A DNA stretch of 32,969 nucleotides from Synergistaceae bacterium (lineage in GTDB: Bacteria > Synergistota > Synergistia > Synergistales > Synergistaceae), in the NCBI GenBank assembly GCA_012513245.1, contig JAAZCN010000229.1, positions 1 to 32,969 of the forward strand, given 5' to 3'. Below, in pieces: positions 1-9,507 of the stretch (within the stretch, counting starts at the first letter, position 1; the number at the start of each line of letters is the position of its first letter). Made by a program: the position numbers and the translations under genes. The notes beneath the pieces were generated by a model. It was not told the DNA's origin, ran no database searches, and saw only the letters and a list, made by a program, of their open reading frames with translations.

Positions 1-875
1 ACCTCTTCAGGAAGCGCCATAGAGCTCTTTACTTCGCATATAGCGACAGCGCCGGGGTTCTTCGGGAGTATCTCCTGCCAGAACAACGCCATCAGCCTGT
101 CTCCCCATATTATCTCACCTTTATTGTCTACTACACCGATGCGGTCAGAGTCACCGTCAAAACCGACACCGAGATCTGCAACTTCTGCCAGAACAGTCTC
201 GATCAGCTTGTGAAGGTTCTCTCTCTTCGTCGGATCAGGATGGTGGTTGGGGAATGTCCCGTCCGGTTCACTGTACAGTTCAGTCACCCGGCATCCTATC
301 CTTCTGAAGAATTCAGGGGCGTATATACCTGCTGTGCCATTGCCTGAATCACATACTATCTTTAGCTTTTGCGGTCCAAGTTTTATCTTCGAGACAAGCA
401 TGTCAAGGTACTCCTCATTTATCCCGGCAAAACGAAGAGATCCGGGAACTTCGGCAGTTACCATCCTGTCTCCTTTTATTATTCTAAGTATCTCCCGAAT
501 ATCGTCTCCCCAGAGAGTGGCCTTGTCATATGCTACCTTCAGACCGTTAAATTCCTTAGGGTTATGGCTTCCTGTGACCATGATGCCTCCGTCTGCCTCA
601 AAGCGATACATGCTCCAATAAAATGTCGGAGTAGAGACGATCCCTATGTCTGTTACATTGACTCCTGCCTTCATCATTCCTGCCGCAGCCGCGGCTTTGA
701 TCCTTTTTGTTGAAAAACGGATGTCTCCGCCAAGAACAGCTTTCTTTACACCTCTGGCCATCAGCCAGGAACCGTACGCATGACCGATAGACATCACAAA
801 TTCGTCCGTAAGTTCTACATCTGCGATACCTCTTATGTCATACTCCCTAAAAATATGTTCGGGCACAAACGCCAT
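1..875 (-). CDS. Phosphomannomutase/phosphoglucomutase, 3' end cut by window edge
   Basis: An alpha-D-phosphohexomutase that interconverts hexose 1- and 6-phosphates for cell-envelope sugar nucleotides in the cytoplasm. The reading frame is open from the ATG at 875 to the window edge (about 291 codons). It begins MAFVPEHIFREYDIRG, the usual N-terminus of this family. It carries the phosphoserine loop TGSHNP near residue 100 and the Mg-binding loop DGDSDR near residue 240. A GGGGGTG ribosome binding site sits 5 bases before the ATG; the other ATG, at 889, is out of frame. The C-terminal sugar- and phosphate-binding domains lie outside the window, so mannose versus glucose preference cannot be judged. 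It diverges from ilvE. Confidence 0.93.
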   Translation of the reverse strand, partial: MAFVPEHIFREYDIRGIADVELTDEFVMSIGHAYGSWLMARGVKKAVLGGDIRFSTKRIKAAAAAGMMKAGVNVTDIGIVSTPTFYWSMYRFEADGGIMVTGSHNPKEFNGLKVAYDKATLWGDDIREILRIIKGDRMVTAEVPGSLRFAGINEEYLDMLVSKIKLGPQKLKIVCDSGNGTAGIYAPEFFRRIGCRVTELYSEPDGTFPNHHPDPTKRENLHKLIETVLAEVADLGVGFDGDSDRIGVVDNKGEIIWGDRLMALFWQEILPKNPGAVAICEVKSSMALPEE

Positions 876-950
876 TGGAACACCCCCATTAAAGTGACCT
901 GAGGACAATTATAGACTAATGAGATCTTTTGCTCTAGTGATCAGCTTTTA

Positions 951-979
951 TAGACTTGTTTACAAACATCTTATATAAT
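951..979 (+). promoter_or_regulatory. Sigma-70-type promoter of ilvE
   Basis: TAGACT (951-956) and a perfect TATAAT (974-979) are separated by 17 bases. Transcription would start near 986, so an upstream in-frame GTG at 991 would have almost no leader. This supports translation from the ATG at 1054. Confidence 0.6.
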
Positions 980-1053
980 ATTTACGTGAGGTGATTTTAC
1001 CCTCTTTATATTCAGAAAAAGCTACAAAAATCTTCCGATATGGAGATGACGAG

Positions 1054-2121
1054 ATGGAAAAAATCAAGATCGAAAAAACTACCGCGCCAAAACCTAAATG
1101 TGATATAAGCAAGGTTGGATTCGGAACTGTATTCTCAGATCATATGTTTATTATGGACTATGAAAAAGAAAAGGGATGGTACGATCCCAGGATCGTTCCC
1201 TTTGCTCCCTTCCTGATCTCTCCGGCTGCAACTGTACTCCACTACGCTCCGGAGATCTTTGAAGGGATGAAGGCTTACCGTACCGCTGAGGGCAAGATAC
1301 AGCTTTTCAGACCAACAGAAAACATTAAAAGAATGAACATTTCTGCTGAACGCATGTGCCTTCCTCTTATCGATGAAGAGATGATGATGGCGGCTCTCAA
1401 GGAGATCGTTAAGGTTGATCAGGACTGGGTCCCGAGCGAACCTGACACATCGCTCTACATCAGACCGTTCATGTTCGGAACAGACGAGCAGCTGGGCATC
1501 CACACCCCCCATCACTGCATATTCTCAATAATCACATGTCCCGTCGGTTCATACTTCCGCGAAGGCATGGATCCTGTCCGGATAGTCATAGAAAAAGATG
1601 ACGTAAGAGCAGTAAAGGGCGGCACTGGCTATGCAAAATGCGGAGGCAACTATGCGGCCTCCCTCCGCGCCGGAGAAAGGGCAGCGGAACAGGGGTATTC
1701 TCAGGTTCTGTGGCTTGACGGTGTTGAAAGGAAATACATCGAAGAAGCCGGCGGAATGAACGTCATGTTCAAGATCGACGGCAAGGTCGTAACTCCTGCC
1801 CTTCTTGGTTCAGTGCTCGCAGGCATAACCAGAAAATCGATCATAGACATCCTTGGATCATGGAACATCCCCGTAGAAGAACGCCTACTGAGCCTTGACG
1901 AACTGCTTGATTCAATAAAGACAGGAAGACTTGAAGAGTGCTGGTGTTGCGGTACTGCGGCTGTCATATCACCAATAGGCGAGCTTGCGTTCGACAACAA
2001 AAAATACACTATCAACGATTTCAAGACCGGATCACTCACTAAGAAGCTATATGATGAACTCACAGGCATCCAGTGGGGCAAGAGACCCGATCCCTTCGGA
2101 TGGACAGTACCAATAGTATAG
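1054..2121 (+). CDS. ilvE: Branched-chain amino acid aminotransferase
   Basis: A fold-type IV PLP aminotransferase that moves amino groups between leucine, isoleucine or valine and 2-oxoglutarate in the cytoplasm. The 355-residue length fits the long bacterial/eukaryotic-like BCAT subgroup. Visible family features are the FEGMKAYR motif early in the protein, the PLP lysine in GTGYAKCGGNYA (about K195) and the C-terminal segment GTAAVISPIGEL. I chose ATG 1054 because GGAG lies 9 bases upstream and the 951-979 promoter would leave no leader for the GTG at 991. In an amino-acid fermenter it may run in the degradative direction; that is inference. It is monocistronic and ends at a terminator shared with the convergent argH operon. 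Confidence 0.95.
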   Translation: MEKIKIEKTTAPKPKCDISKVGFGTVFSDHMFIMDYEKEKGWYDPRIVPFAPFLISPAATVLHYAPEIFEGMKAYRTAEGKIQLFRPTENIKRMNISAERMCLPLIDEEMMMAALKEIVKVDQDWVPSEPDTSLYIRPFMFGTDEQLGIHTPHHCIFSIITCPVGSYFREGMDPVRIVIEKDDVRAVKGGTGYAKCGGNYAASLRAGERAAEQGYSQVLWLDGVERKYIEEAGGMNVMFKIDGKVVTPALLGSVLAGITRKSIIDILGSWNIPVEERLLSLDELLDSIKTGRLEECWCCGTAAVISPIGELAFDNKKYTINDFKTGSLTKKLYDELTGIQWGKRPDPFGWTVPIV

Positions 2122-2144
2122 TCCGGCAAAAACAGGCATAATAT

Positions 2145-2185
2145 AAAGAGGGCCGCCATAGTCAGGGCGACCCTCTTTGTTTTTT
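2145..2185. terminator. Shared terminator between convergent ilvE and argH
   Basis: The stem arm AAAGAGGG (2145-2152, extended by CGCC) pairs with CCCTCTTT (2171-2178). On the plus strand it is followed by a run of Ts (2181-2185). The stem works in both orientations; the T tail is clear only for the ilvE direction. Confidence 0.75.
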
Positions 2186-2188
2186 CGA

Positions 2189-3607
2189 TCAATATCCTTC
2201 GGGGATACTTTTCCGGAATTCTTTTGCCTCTTTATCAAACATCTTGAGCCGGACTGAGGTGTTTTCTATCTGCATCCTTACCTGTGAGGGAGAGGTACCT
2301 CCGAGAGTGTTCCTTCGCTCCATGGATCTTCTTGGCGAGAGGAGGGGTATCAGGTCGCCTTTTACTTCCGGTATATTATCCTGCCACTCATCAAGAGTCA
2401 GTGATGTGAGCGGTTTGTCATTATCGATGCAGTATCTGACTATGCGGCCTACTTTCTCGTGGGCATTACGGAAGGGCACGCCCTGAAGGACAAGGTATTC
2501 AGCTACGTCGGTGGCCAGGATCAGTCCGTCCCTGAACCCTCTGTTTGCAGCCTCTTCGTCTATCTCGACCTCCCTGATAAGTGCCGGAAGAACGGAGAAT
2601 ATTCCGTGCAGGCACTCGAGCGTCCTCAGCAGGGAACGTTTGTCGTCCTGCAGGTCGCGGTTGTATGTCAGCGGTATGCCCTTTGTCATAGTAAGAAGAT
2701 CCATCAGTGCTCCGTTAAGCTGCCCTGATTTTCCTCTCAATATTTCAAGAACATCAGGGTTTTTTTTCTGAGGCATTATGCTTGAACCGGTACAGAAAGA
2801 ATCCGGCAGCTTCACCCAGCCGAACTCGGTTGAAAAATAAATAATGAGATCTTCTGAAAGTCTGCTGACATGCCCCCCAAAGAGAGCGGCAAAATAGAGC
2901 ACATCCATAAAATGGTCGCGATGGGCAACCGTATCCATGCTGTTTCCTGTCACGGAAGAAAATCCAAGGTCTCTGCATGTAAACTCTCTGTCAAGGGGAA
3001 GGGTAGATCCGGCAAGTGCTCCGCATCCCAGAGGTGACTCATCTACGGCATCATACGCGTCAAACAGACGTTTTGCATCGCGCAGGAAGGCATGTGCGTG
3101 AGCCATCCAAAACTGACCCATTGAGATGGGCTGGGCCTGCTGCAGATGGGTATAGCCCGGAACGACCGTCTCGGCGTGCTGCTCCGCCTTTTTCAGAAGG
3201 GAGGAGATAAGGTCATCCATACCGTCCCATATATCCAGAAGCTCTTTGCGCAGATAGAGCCGGACAGTTGTGTTGGCCTGGTCATTGCGGCTTCGCCCCA
3301 TGTGCAGTTTGGCACCTGTCGATCCACAAAGCTCTATCAGCCTCGATTCAATGTTCATGTGTACGTCCTCGAGAGAGACCTTCGGGATCAGGGTCCCGTT
3401 TCTGATCTCATCAGCTATCAGAGAGAGGTTTTTCTCTATTACTGATGCCTCCTCTTCTGAGAGGAGACCCGTATGTCCAAGCATCCGAACGTGGGCGATA
3501 CTGCCTCTTATATCAGCCAGAGCCATCCTCCAGTCCATATCCAGTGACTGGGTAAATTTTTGAACTGCTTCATCTGTATCCTGAGAAAAACGACCTTTCC
3601 ACATCAT
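2189..3607 (-). CDS. argH: Argininosuccinate lyase
   Basis: Cleaves argininosuccinate to arginine and fumarate, the last step of arginine synthesis, in the cytoplasm as a homotetramer. The 472 residues fit the family. The fumarase/aspartase signature GSSIMPQKKNP, with the flexible catalytic serine loop, is at about residues 274-284. The N-terminus MWKGRF, the GRSRND substrate segment and GYTHLQQAQP are all present. The start is one of two adjacent ATGs (3607 or 3604), preceded by GGGGAT. The ATG at 3607 overlaps the stop of the upstream nuclease gene by four bases, so the two are translationally coupled. No argG lies in the window. It is the last gene of a four-gene operon otherwise unrelated to arginine. 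Confidence 0.96.
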   Translation of the reverse strand: MMWKGRFSQDTDEAVQKFTQSLDMDWRMALADIRGSIAHVRMLGHTGLLSEEEASVIEKNLSLIADEIRNGTLIPKVSLEDVHMNIESRLIELCGSTGAKLHMGRSRNDQANTTVRLYLRKELLDIWDGMDDLISSLLKKAEQHAETVVPGYTHLQQAQPISMGQFWMAHAHAFLRDAKRLFDAYDAVDESPLGCGALAGSTLPLDREFTCRDLGFSSVTGNSMDTVAHRDHFMDVLYFAALFGGHVSRLSEDLIIYFSTEFGWVKLPDSFCTGSSIMPQKKNPDVLEILRGKSGQLNGALMDLLTMTKGIPLTYNRDLQDDKRSLLRTLECLHGIFSVLPALIREVEIDEEAANRGFRDGLILATDVAEYLVLQGVPFRNAHEKVGRIVRYCIDNDKPLTSLTLDEWQDNIPEVKGDLIPLLSPRRSMERRNTLGGTSPSQVRMQIENTSVRLKMFDKEAKEFRKSIPEGY

Positions 3608-4572
3608 ATATCCCCGCCTTTTATCAATAACTTTAGTTTTGCGTTAGCTTCGCTTTCGGCCCCTCTGAAATCGAGGGCTCTTGTCCAGGCTTCCTTTGCC
3701 CTTTCGCTCATTTTTGCCTTTGCCCACAGATCTCCGCACCTTAGGATATCTTTCCCTGTGGTACCTTTCATCTCCGCAAGGCTGCCTATATGCAGCTGGA
3801 GGGCAGCCATCGAGATCACATCAAGGGTGTTGTGATAAAAAACACCCCGTAAAGGTGACGCGTCGGAACTGGAAAGGTAACTTGTATAAATCTCCGGTAT
3901 CTCTCTGCCCGGCACATCTTCACCGCTTCTGTGCACTCCAAGGATCCTTTGCTCAATGGATGAAAGCGAACAGGAGGGAAGTCTGCCTCTGTAAAAATGC
4001 CTTGCCAGCATCAGCAGATCCATGTGCGGACAGCGATCCCAGGCCGGAGCAGACCTCGCAAGTCTGTATCTGATCCTGAGCAGCGGAAGATCGAAAGCTT
4101 TTCCATTGTATGTTACAAGCCCGTAATCATCCCCCGGGAGTTCTGATTCCAGGGAGCAAAGCCAGTTCTTTTCCCATGCCGGACCAGCCATAAAAAGCTG
4201 AACGACCTTGAATGAGCTCTCTGTATTGAAACCCAGACCTATGAGAAAGGCATAGGCTCCATTTGCTCCCGAAAGGCCGGTGGTTTCCAGATCAAGGTAT
4301 ACGGACCTGCGCGACCCTCCCCAGAAAGAGAGGAGCTCGCCCGAGGGCGAGGGATCATGAAGAGCCCTATGTCCGTACTGTCTGCCATATGGGATCTCAC
4401 GCTCCATCCTGTATACTCCCCTCGCCACCCACTCTCCTTCAGGGAGGCCGGAAATATCCATTTCATTGGTAAGGTGTGACCGGAGAGGAGTGACGGGATC
4501 GGTAAAGTCATCAGGGAGAAAACTGTTCAGCCTTCCGAACAATTCCTGATCACGGCCTTTATTGTCTTTCAT
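3604..4572 (-). CDS. YprB-like RNase H-fold (DEDD) exonuclease with C-terminal helical repeats
   Basis: Resembles the ribonuclease-H-like domain of Bacillus YprB (RNase_H_2 family), a predicted 3'-5' exonuclease of unknown substrate. The acidic motif YLDLETTG is near residue 93, a second motif TYNGKAFD near 154, and HNTLDVIS near 245 supplies the last acidic residue. All three fit a DEDD active site. The last 50 or so residues, with AKEAWTRAL, look like a TPR-type helical pair. Length is 322 residues. The gene overlaps the upstream phosphoesterase gene by 14 bases and argH by four, so it is cotranscribed with both. Biological role is not settled by the sequence. Confidence 0.8.
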   Translation of the reverse strand: MKDNKGRDQELFGRLNSFLPDDFTDPVTPLRSHLTNEMDISGLPEGEWVARGVYRMEREIPYGRQYGHRALHDPSPSGELLSFWGGSRRSVYLDLETTGLSGANGAYAFLIGLGFNTESSFKVVQLFMAGPAWEKNWLCSLESELPGDDYGLVTYNGKAFDLPLLRIRYRLARSAPAWDRCPHMDLLMLARHFYRGRLPSCSLSSIEQRILGVHRSGEDVPGREIPEIYTSYLSSSDASPLRGVFYHNTLDVISMAALQLHIGSLAEMKGTTGKDILRCGDLWAKAKMSERAKEAWTRALDFRGAESEANAKLKLLIKGGDI

Positions 4573-5710
4573 TTTCTCTCACCAGATCTATAACTGCTAT
4601 TTCGGGAGGGGCAAGCAGCCTCACAGGAGGACCTACGAATCCGGCGCCGTTACTGACATAAAGGAGTCCTCCGCACTTAAGTTTTTTTAGTCCCCTGTCA
4701 TAACCCGGGATCCTGTGTCTTGAAGATATAAGGGGAAAGATCTGACCGCCGTGGGTATGTCCTGAAAGCTGAAGGTCAAAGTGTCCCTCGGTACCCTTTT
4801 CAACTATCGGGCGGTGTCTCAGCAACAGAAGGAATTTTTCTTTTTGCTCTCTTTCATGTGCAAGCACCAGAGTCTCTGATCGGGAGAGGTTCCATTGTTC
4901 TTTTATAAGATGATCTTTGTCATCAGCGCCTGCAATAATTATCCCACCCGTTTCTACAGCCTCAGTCCTCAGGACTTTCATCCCTGCTGATTCCATGAAA
5001 AAGACGGCTTCGTCAATATCGTCGTAATAGTCGTGGTTTCCAGGAACTGCGTACATGCCTAACCTGGGCCTGATCCGCCTGAGCATTCCTATTTCACGAT
5101 TGCGTCCTGCCAACTTGCCGTCCGCCAGGTCTCCTGTAACAACTACTATGTCGGGATCGACTTCCCTCACCTTGCGGAGTATCTGGGCAAGAAGAGGCAG
5201 ACCGACAAAAGGCCCGAGGTGCAGATCAGTAAGCTGTACTATCCTCAGTCTGTTACAGCCTTCGGGAAGCTTGGAGGTGGAAATTTCTATCATGGTCTTT
5301 TGAATAGTATTAGCCTGCTTTATCCCCATTCCCAGCAAAATAAAACTGAGGCAAAAGGAGACGGAGAGTATGGCTCCGGATGAAAGAGACAAGCCTGTCA
5401 TTTTTTTTATCAGTTCCAGAAGTACAATGAAGAAAAAGGTGAAGAGGACAAAAAGCATCCAAACTCCGCCGACTCTGTCCGTCCATTTTCTTCCTACTAC
5501 TGAACTTATCCTTCTTGTCCTCCTCGATATTAGTAGAGGAAACATCATAAATATGCTAAGAACAAGCCAGGCAAAACTGATCAATCCCACACCTGTAACT
5601 TCCGCAATTCTAAAGAGGATGAAAATGTGGATGAAAAGGACAGCCGCACCGCATATGACCCAAAGTGCCGGATGTTCTGAAAATCTTTTTTCGTAGGCTT
5701 TGTCGTTCAT
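4559..5710 (-). CDS. Membrane-anchored calcineurin-like metallophosphoesterase (YkuE/YaeI type)
   Basis: The N-terminal 130 residues hold about four hydrophobic segments, so the protein is anchored in the inner membrane. The rest is a two-metal phosphoesterase domain. Its motifs run in order: TDLHLGP near residue 160, TGDLADG near 192, PGNHDYY near 222 and SGHTHGGQ near 313. Relatives include E. coli YaeI and B. subtilis YkuE; YaeI is linked to lipid A/UDP-sugar lipid pyrophosphate chemistry, but the substrate here is not known. The start codon directly follows the stop of the cardiolipin synthase gene with no gap. That neighbour makes a phospholipid-related role plausible. Length is 383 residues. 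Confidence 0.88.
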   Translation of the reverse strand: MNDKAYEKRFSEHPALWVICGAAVLFIHIFILFRIAEVTGVGLISFAWLVLSIFMMFPLLISRRTRRISSVVGRKWTDRVGGVWMLFVLFTFFFIVLLELIKKMTGLSLSSGAILSVSFCLSFILLGMGIKQANTIQKTMIEISTSKLPEGCNRLRIVQLTDLHLGPFVGLPLLAQILRKVREVDPDIVVVTGDLADGKLAGRNREIGMLRRIRPRLGMYAVPGNHDYYDDIDEAVFFMESAGMKVLRTEAVETGGIIIAGADDKDHLIKEQWNLSRSETLVLAHEREQKEKFLLLLRHRPIVEKGTEGHFDLQLSGHTHGGQIFPLISSRHRIPGYDRGLKKLKCGGLLYVSNGAGFVGPPVRLLAPPEIAVIDLVRENERQ

Positions 5711-7297
5711 CTATATCTGCGCCGAGTACAATCTGCCGAATGACTCAAGGATCTTCTGCCAGAGCGGCCTTTTTTCCCATTCATTAAGGATCAGTTCGAC
5801 AGAGTCTCCTATGTCCGCAATGAACTGTTCTGCAAATTTAGAATTGAGCCCTTTGTCATATATAAAAAGCTGATTCTCAAAATTGATCTCAAGGCTTCTC
5901 ACATCCATATTGCATGTGCCCACTGAGGACATATCGTGATCCGCAAGAATAGCCTTGGCATGTATGAATCCTTTTTTATAATGGTAAACTCTGACACCCG
6001 CCCTCAGCAACAGCTCTATGTTCCCCCGGCTTCCCCAGAAAACAAGGAAATGGTCTTTTTGGGAAGGCATCAACACTCTTACATCTACACCTGCGAGTGC
6101 AGCGGTCGTCATTGCGTTCATCAGAATTGGGCCGGGCACGAGATAGGGACTTGTTATCCATACTCTCTCCTTAGCCCTCGAGATCATGCTGAAGTATCCA
6201 ATCGAGATAGAATGCCAGGCGTTATCAATACCGCTTGCAACTACCTGAAGGGGAAGGAACGGAAGTTTTGAAAGATCCTGAACTGAGACACCGTCGCAGT
6301 CATCGCACGAAACATAGTCACATATTTTTTTAGGATCTTCTCCTGACCTCATACACCAGTCATAAAGGAAAATCTTGTGCAGTTCGTCAACAGCTTCCCC
6401 CTCGAGACGGACATGTGTGTCGCGCCAGTGTCCAAGATGGCCTTTTCCAAGGTATTCGTCCCCAATATTTATTCCACCTGTAAAGGCAACTCTCTCGTCT
6501 ATAACTATTATTTTTCTGTGATTGCGAAAATTCATCTTTCTTCGGAACATCGGGAAGGAGACCGGCATAAATGAATGGCAGTCCACACCGGCTTCTTTGA
6601 GGGTCTCTATATATTCACGCTTTAGTTTCCAGCTTCCCACAGCATCATAGAGGACCCGCACCTTTACTCCCCTTGAAACTGCCTCTGTGAGTATATCGCG
6701 TATCTCCACGCCTATTTTGTCGTCCTTGATTATGTAGTACTGCATGTGTATGAATCTCTTTGCCTTTCGAAGCTCGCTTTTGATGGAGTCAAAGGTCGCA
6801 TCCCCGTTGATCAGGATGTCGACCCTATTCCTGGTCGTCAGGTCTGCTCCGCTTGTAGCATGCATTGCCATGCCCATGAGGAATCTTTTGTCTTTTGTAA
6901 AAGGGGTCTTGTCTGTCTGAAGTCCTTTTGCCGGTTTAAATAGTTTTCTTTTCTTTATATTTTTGAGGTCGGGTCCAATGATCATGTAGACGATAACTCC
7001 TACCACGGGGACAAGCACGAGCGTCAACAGCCAGAGTATCGTCCTGTCAGGATTCTGCCCCTCCATGAAGATCACTATTCCGATGATAAAGGCGTAGGCA
7101 ATTACGATATGCCAGGTGTATTTTTTTGCTGTACTAAAAAAAGAGGACAGATAAGTTGTAAACTGAGGATGAAGAGAGAGCCCTTCTTTAACGGAATAAA
7201 TAACAGTCCTATCCATGAAATCTATTATTGTCGGCATAAGCCCTGTGATAAAAGCCGCCAAAATCATAAACAAAACAATTTTAGTCATCTTCCACAT
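5711..7297 (-). CDS. cls: Cardiolipin synthase (phospholipase D superfamily)
   Basis: Makes cardiolipin by joining phosphatidylglycerol molecules at the cytoplasmic membrane. The protein is 528 residues long. It has three N-terminal hydrophobic segments (about 4-24, 58-77 and 85-107) followed by two phospholipase D domains. The HKD motifs are NHRKIIVIDE near residue 255 and IHAKAILADHD near residue 445, each with the trailing GG or GTCN element. Start at 7297 or at the in-frame ATG at 7288; neither has a strong Shine-Dalgarno (GGGCGTG lies about 12 bases before 7297). It is the first gene of the operon cls, phosphoesterase, yprB-like, argH, and diverges from the permease genes. Confidence 0.93.
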   Translation of the reverse strand: MWKMTKIVLFMILAAFITGLMPTIIDFMDRTVIYSVKEGLSLHPQFTTYLSSFFSTAKKYTWHIVIAYAFIIGIVIFMEGQNPDRTILWLLTLVLVPVVGVIVYMIIGPDLKNIKKRKLFKPAKGLQTDKTPFTKDKRFLMGMAMHATSGADLTTRNRVDILINGDATFDSIKSELRKAKRFIHMQYYIIKDDKIGVEIRDILTEAVSRGVKVRVLYDAVGSWKLKREYIETLKEAGVDCHSFMPVSFPMFRRKMNFRNHRKIIVIDERVAFTGGINIGDEYLGKGHLGHWRDTHVRLEGEAVDELHKIFLYDWCMRSGEDPKKICDYVSCDDCDGVSVQDLSKLPFLPLQVVASGIDNAWHSISIGYFSMISRAKERVWITSPYLVPGPILMNAMTTAALAGVDVRVLMPSQKDHFLVFWGSRGNIELLLRAGVRVYHYKKGFIHAKAILADHDMSSVGTCNMDVRSLEINFENQLFIYDKGLNSKFAEQFIADIGDSVELILNEWEKRPLWQKILESFGRLYSAQI

Positions 7298-7334
7298 TAG
7301 ATTTTCACGCCCTTCAGCAATCTATTATATCTGA

Positions 7335-7375
7335 TATAATTTATAGTCGTAACCGCAACTTTGCAATGACGGGAG
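7335..7375 (+). promoter_or_regulatory. -10 element and ribosome binding site of the permease operon
   Basis: A perfect TATAAT lies at 7335-7340 with no convincing -35 box. The strong Shine-Dalgarno GGGAG at 7371-7375 sits 8 bases before the ATG at 7384. It decides the start against an ATG at 7366 that lies upstream of it. Confidence 0.45.
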
Positions 7376-7383
7376 AGCTTTTT

Positions 7384-8472
7384 ATGATCCGTTTAAAATT
7401 TGAACCGCGTCTTGACAACCCCGCATGGGTAAATGTCTTTATTCCTGTGGCAGCTGTTGTCTTCGGCCTCTTCGCCGGAGGTCTGCTATTTTACATACTT
7501 GGAGTTAACCCCTTCGAGGCATACTGGGCAGTACTGAACGGCGCATTTGGAAGCATATACGGACTGAGCGAGATAGTGACCAAAGCTATCCCGATCACTC
7601 TTACTGCGCTGGCCGGGCTTATATGCTACAAAATGCTGATCTGGAACATAGGAGCCGAAGGACAGCTTTGCATGGGTGCAATTGCAACAGTGGCTGCAGT
7701 AAGGTATATGTTTGTAGACAACTGGATCGCAATGTTCGTCATAATGTTTATCGCAGCGGCGATAGGAGGCGGACTGTGGGGCGGGATCGCCGGATTCCTC
7801 AAGGCAAAATGGAACGTAAACGAGACGATAACAACTCTGATGCTTAATTATGTCGCCATAAATTTTTCAGAGTATTTCATATACGGCCCTTGGAAAGACC
7901 CGATGAGTATGGGGTTTCCCTTCACAGCAAATTTCCCCGATGCGGCAAGGCTTTGGGTCTGGGGAACCACGAGGATCCACGCGGGCATTTTCATGGCACT
8001 TGCAGCAGCGATTATTTTACATATCGCCCTCAAAAAAAGTAAATGGGGCTATGAAATAAGGGTAATAGGCGAAAATCCGCGCGCCGCACGCTACGGCGGC
8101 ATGAACATTGCTAAAAATATCCTTCTGGTCACATTCATTGGAGGCGCTATAGCAGGATTGGCAGGCATGGGAGAGATGGCAGGTCTACATGGAAGGATGA
8201 GCCGCGGCTTCACAATGGGATATGGCTACACGGGCATAACAGTGGCATGGCTTTCCAGACTTTCCCCTATATATGTCCCTCTTGTCTCATTCCTTTTGGG
8301 TGTTTTACTTGTAGGAGGAGATACACTTCAGGTGGTAATGGGACTTCCGTTGGCAAGCATCCAGATCCTTCAGGGACTTATCCTTTTTTCAGTCCTTGCG
8401 GCTGAGACGCTTTCAAGATTCAGGATAAAAATAGTAAGAGTTTCTGTAGGTTCTGCAGAGGAGGCTAAATAG
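7384..8472 (+). CDS. ABC importer permease, BMP/nucleoside type (NupP-like), first subunit
   Basis: A polytopic inner-membrane subunit of the branched BPD_transp_2 group (ribose, BmpA and nucleoside importers). About 362 residues begin with MIRLKFEPR and carry some nine or ten hydrophobic segments. The cytoplasmic coupling loop reads VIGENPRAARYGGMN, typical of this group. Residues such as KMLIWNIGAEGQLCMGA match the first permease of YufP/YufQ-like nucleoside systems. The next permease gene starts at the base after its stop. The usual ATP-binding subunit with two nucleotide-binding domains and the BMP-type lipoprotein are missing here and must be encoded elsewhere if the system works. Substrate is inferred only from family. 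Confidence 0.85.
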   Translation: MIRLKFEPRLDNPAWVNVFIPVAAVVFGLFAGGLLFYILGVNPFEAYWAVLNGAFGSIYGLSEIVTKAIPITLTALAGLICYKMLIWNIGAEGQLCMGAIATVAAVRYMFVDNWIAMFVIMFIAAAIGGGLWGGIAGFLKAKWNVNETITTLMLNYVAINFSEYFIYGPWKDPMSMGFPFTANFPDAARLWVWGTTRIHAGIFMALAAAIILHIALKKSKWGYEIRVIGENPRAARYGGMNIAKNILLVTFIGGAIAGLAGMGEMAGLHGRMSRGFTMGYGYTGITVAWLSRLSPIYVPLVSFLLGVLLVGGDTLQVVMGLPLASIQILQGLILFSVLAAETLSRFRIKIVRVSVGSAEEAK

Positions 8473-9402
8473 ATGGATTTCCTGATAGCTATCATGGCTT
8501 CCGCCGTCAGAAGCGGGACCCCCGTGCTTTATGCAACTCTCGGAGAAGTGATATCCGAAAGAGCAGGGGTAATGAACCTTGGCCTCGAAGGTGTAATGTT
8601 AATAGGTGCTTACACGGGATTTGCAGTAACGAAATCTACCGGTGATCCATGGCTTGGGATCCTGGCCTCATTCTTTGCCGGCGCGGCGATCACCCTGATC
8701 CATGCATTTTTATGCATAACTCTGATGTGCAATCAGGTAGTAAGCGGGCTTGCAATGGTCCTTACGGGCTACGGTCTAAGCGCACTCCTCGGCAGAGGGA
8801 TGATCGGCGAGACCATCGCGGGAATGGTACCGCTCAAAATGCTCTTTCTCGGCGATGTCCCCTTCATCGGACCAATCTTCTTCCAGCACAACACTATGGT
8901 CTATGCCTCATACGTACTCATTGCAGCACTATGCTGGTTTCTCTTCCGAACGCGCCCGGGACTTAATCTGAGAGCGGTAGGTGAGAACCCAAGGGCAGCA
9001 GATGCCATGGGACTTCCCGTAACTGCCATCCGCTACTTCTACTGCTTGTTCGGCGGTGGTCTTGCCGGCATCGGAGGAGGCTATCTTTCTGTGGTCTACG
9101 CTCAAATGTGGATCGAAGGCATGACCTCCGGACGGGGATGGATAGCTGTAGCCCTCGTTATATTCGGCCTCTGGAATCCCGCACGTGCAGCCTTAGGTGC
9201 TTATCTTTTCGGAGGAGTCGAAGCACTGCAGCTCAGGATGCAGGCAATGGGATCAAGTATCTCTGTCTCTCTCCTGCTAACGCTTCCATACCTGATGACT
9301 ATAATTGTACTGACCCTCGTTTCAATCAGAGCCGGGAAGGGAATACTGCTGGGTGCTCCTGCAGCTCTAGGCATCCCGTTCAGACGAGAGGACCGGGATT
9401 GA
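8473..9402 (+). CDS. ABC importer permease, BMP/nucleoside type (NupQ-like), second subunit
   Basis: The partner of the preceding permease; the two would form the membrane heterodimer. It has 309 residues with about eight hydrophobic segments. The start MDFLIAIMASAVRSGTPVLYATLGE and the segment ERAGVMNLGLEGVML are characteristic of the second permease of nucleoside/BMP systems. The coupling loop RAVGENPRAADAMG mirrors that of its partner. Its ATG follows the stop of the first gene without a gap, with GAGGAGG about 8-14 bases upstream, so translation is coupled. No ATPase gene follows; a CdaR-type regulator starts 105 bases downstream. Confidence 0.86.
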   Translation: MDFLIAIMASAVRSGTPVLYATLGEVISERAGVMNLGLEGVMLIGAYTGFAVTKSTGDPWLGILASFFAGAAITLIHAFLCITLMCNQVVSGLAMVLTGYGLSALLGRGMIGETIAGMVPLKMLFLGDVPFIGPIFFQHNTMVYASYVLIAALCWFLFRTRPGLNLRAVGENPRAADAMGLPVTAIRYFYCLFGGGLAGIGGGYLSVVYAQMWIEGMTSGRGWIAVALVIFGLWNPARAALGAYLFGGVEALQLRMQAMGSSISVSLLLTLPYLMTIIVLTLVSIRAGKGILLGAPAALGIPFRREDRD

Positions 9403-9507
9403 CCTGCAAATTAAATAACACAAATAGAGAGCCGATCACAGAAAGAGATTTACAGACTTTTTTTTTATGAGCAACGACTCAAATAGTAATCAGAGGGGGT
9501 GTAGGTC

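Noticed and set aside
991..1053. Upstream GTG start adding 21 residues to IlvE
   Set aside because: It lies about five bases from the predicted transcription start, and the extension does not resemble the family N-terminus.
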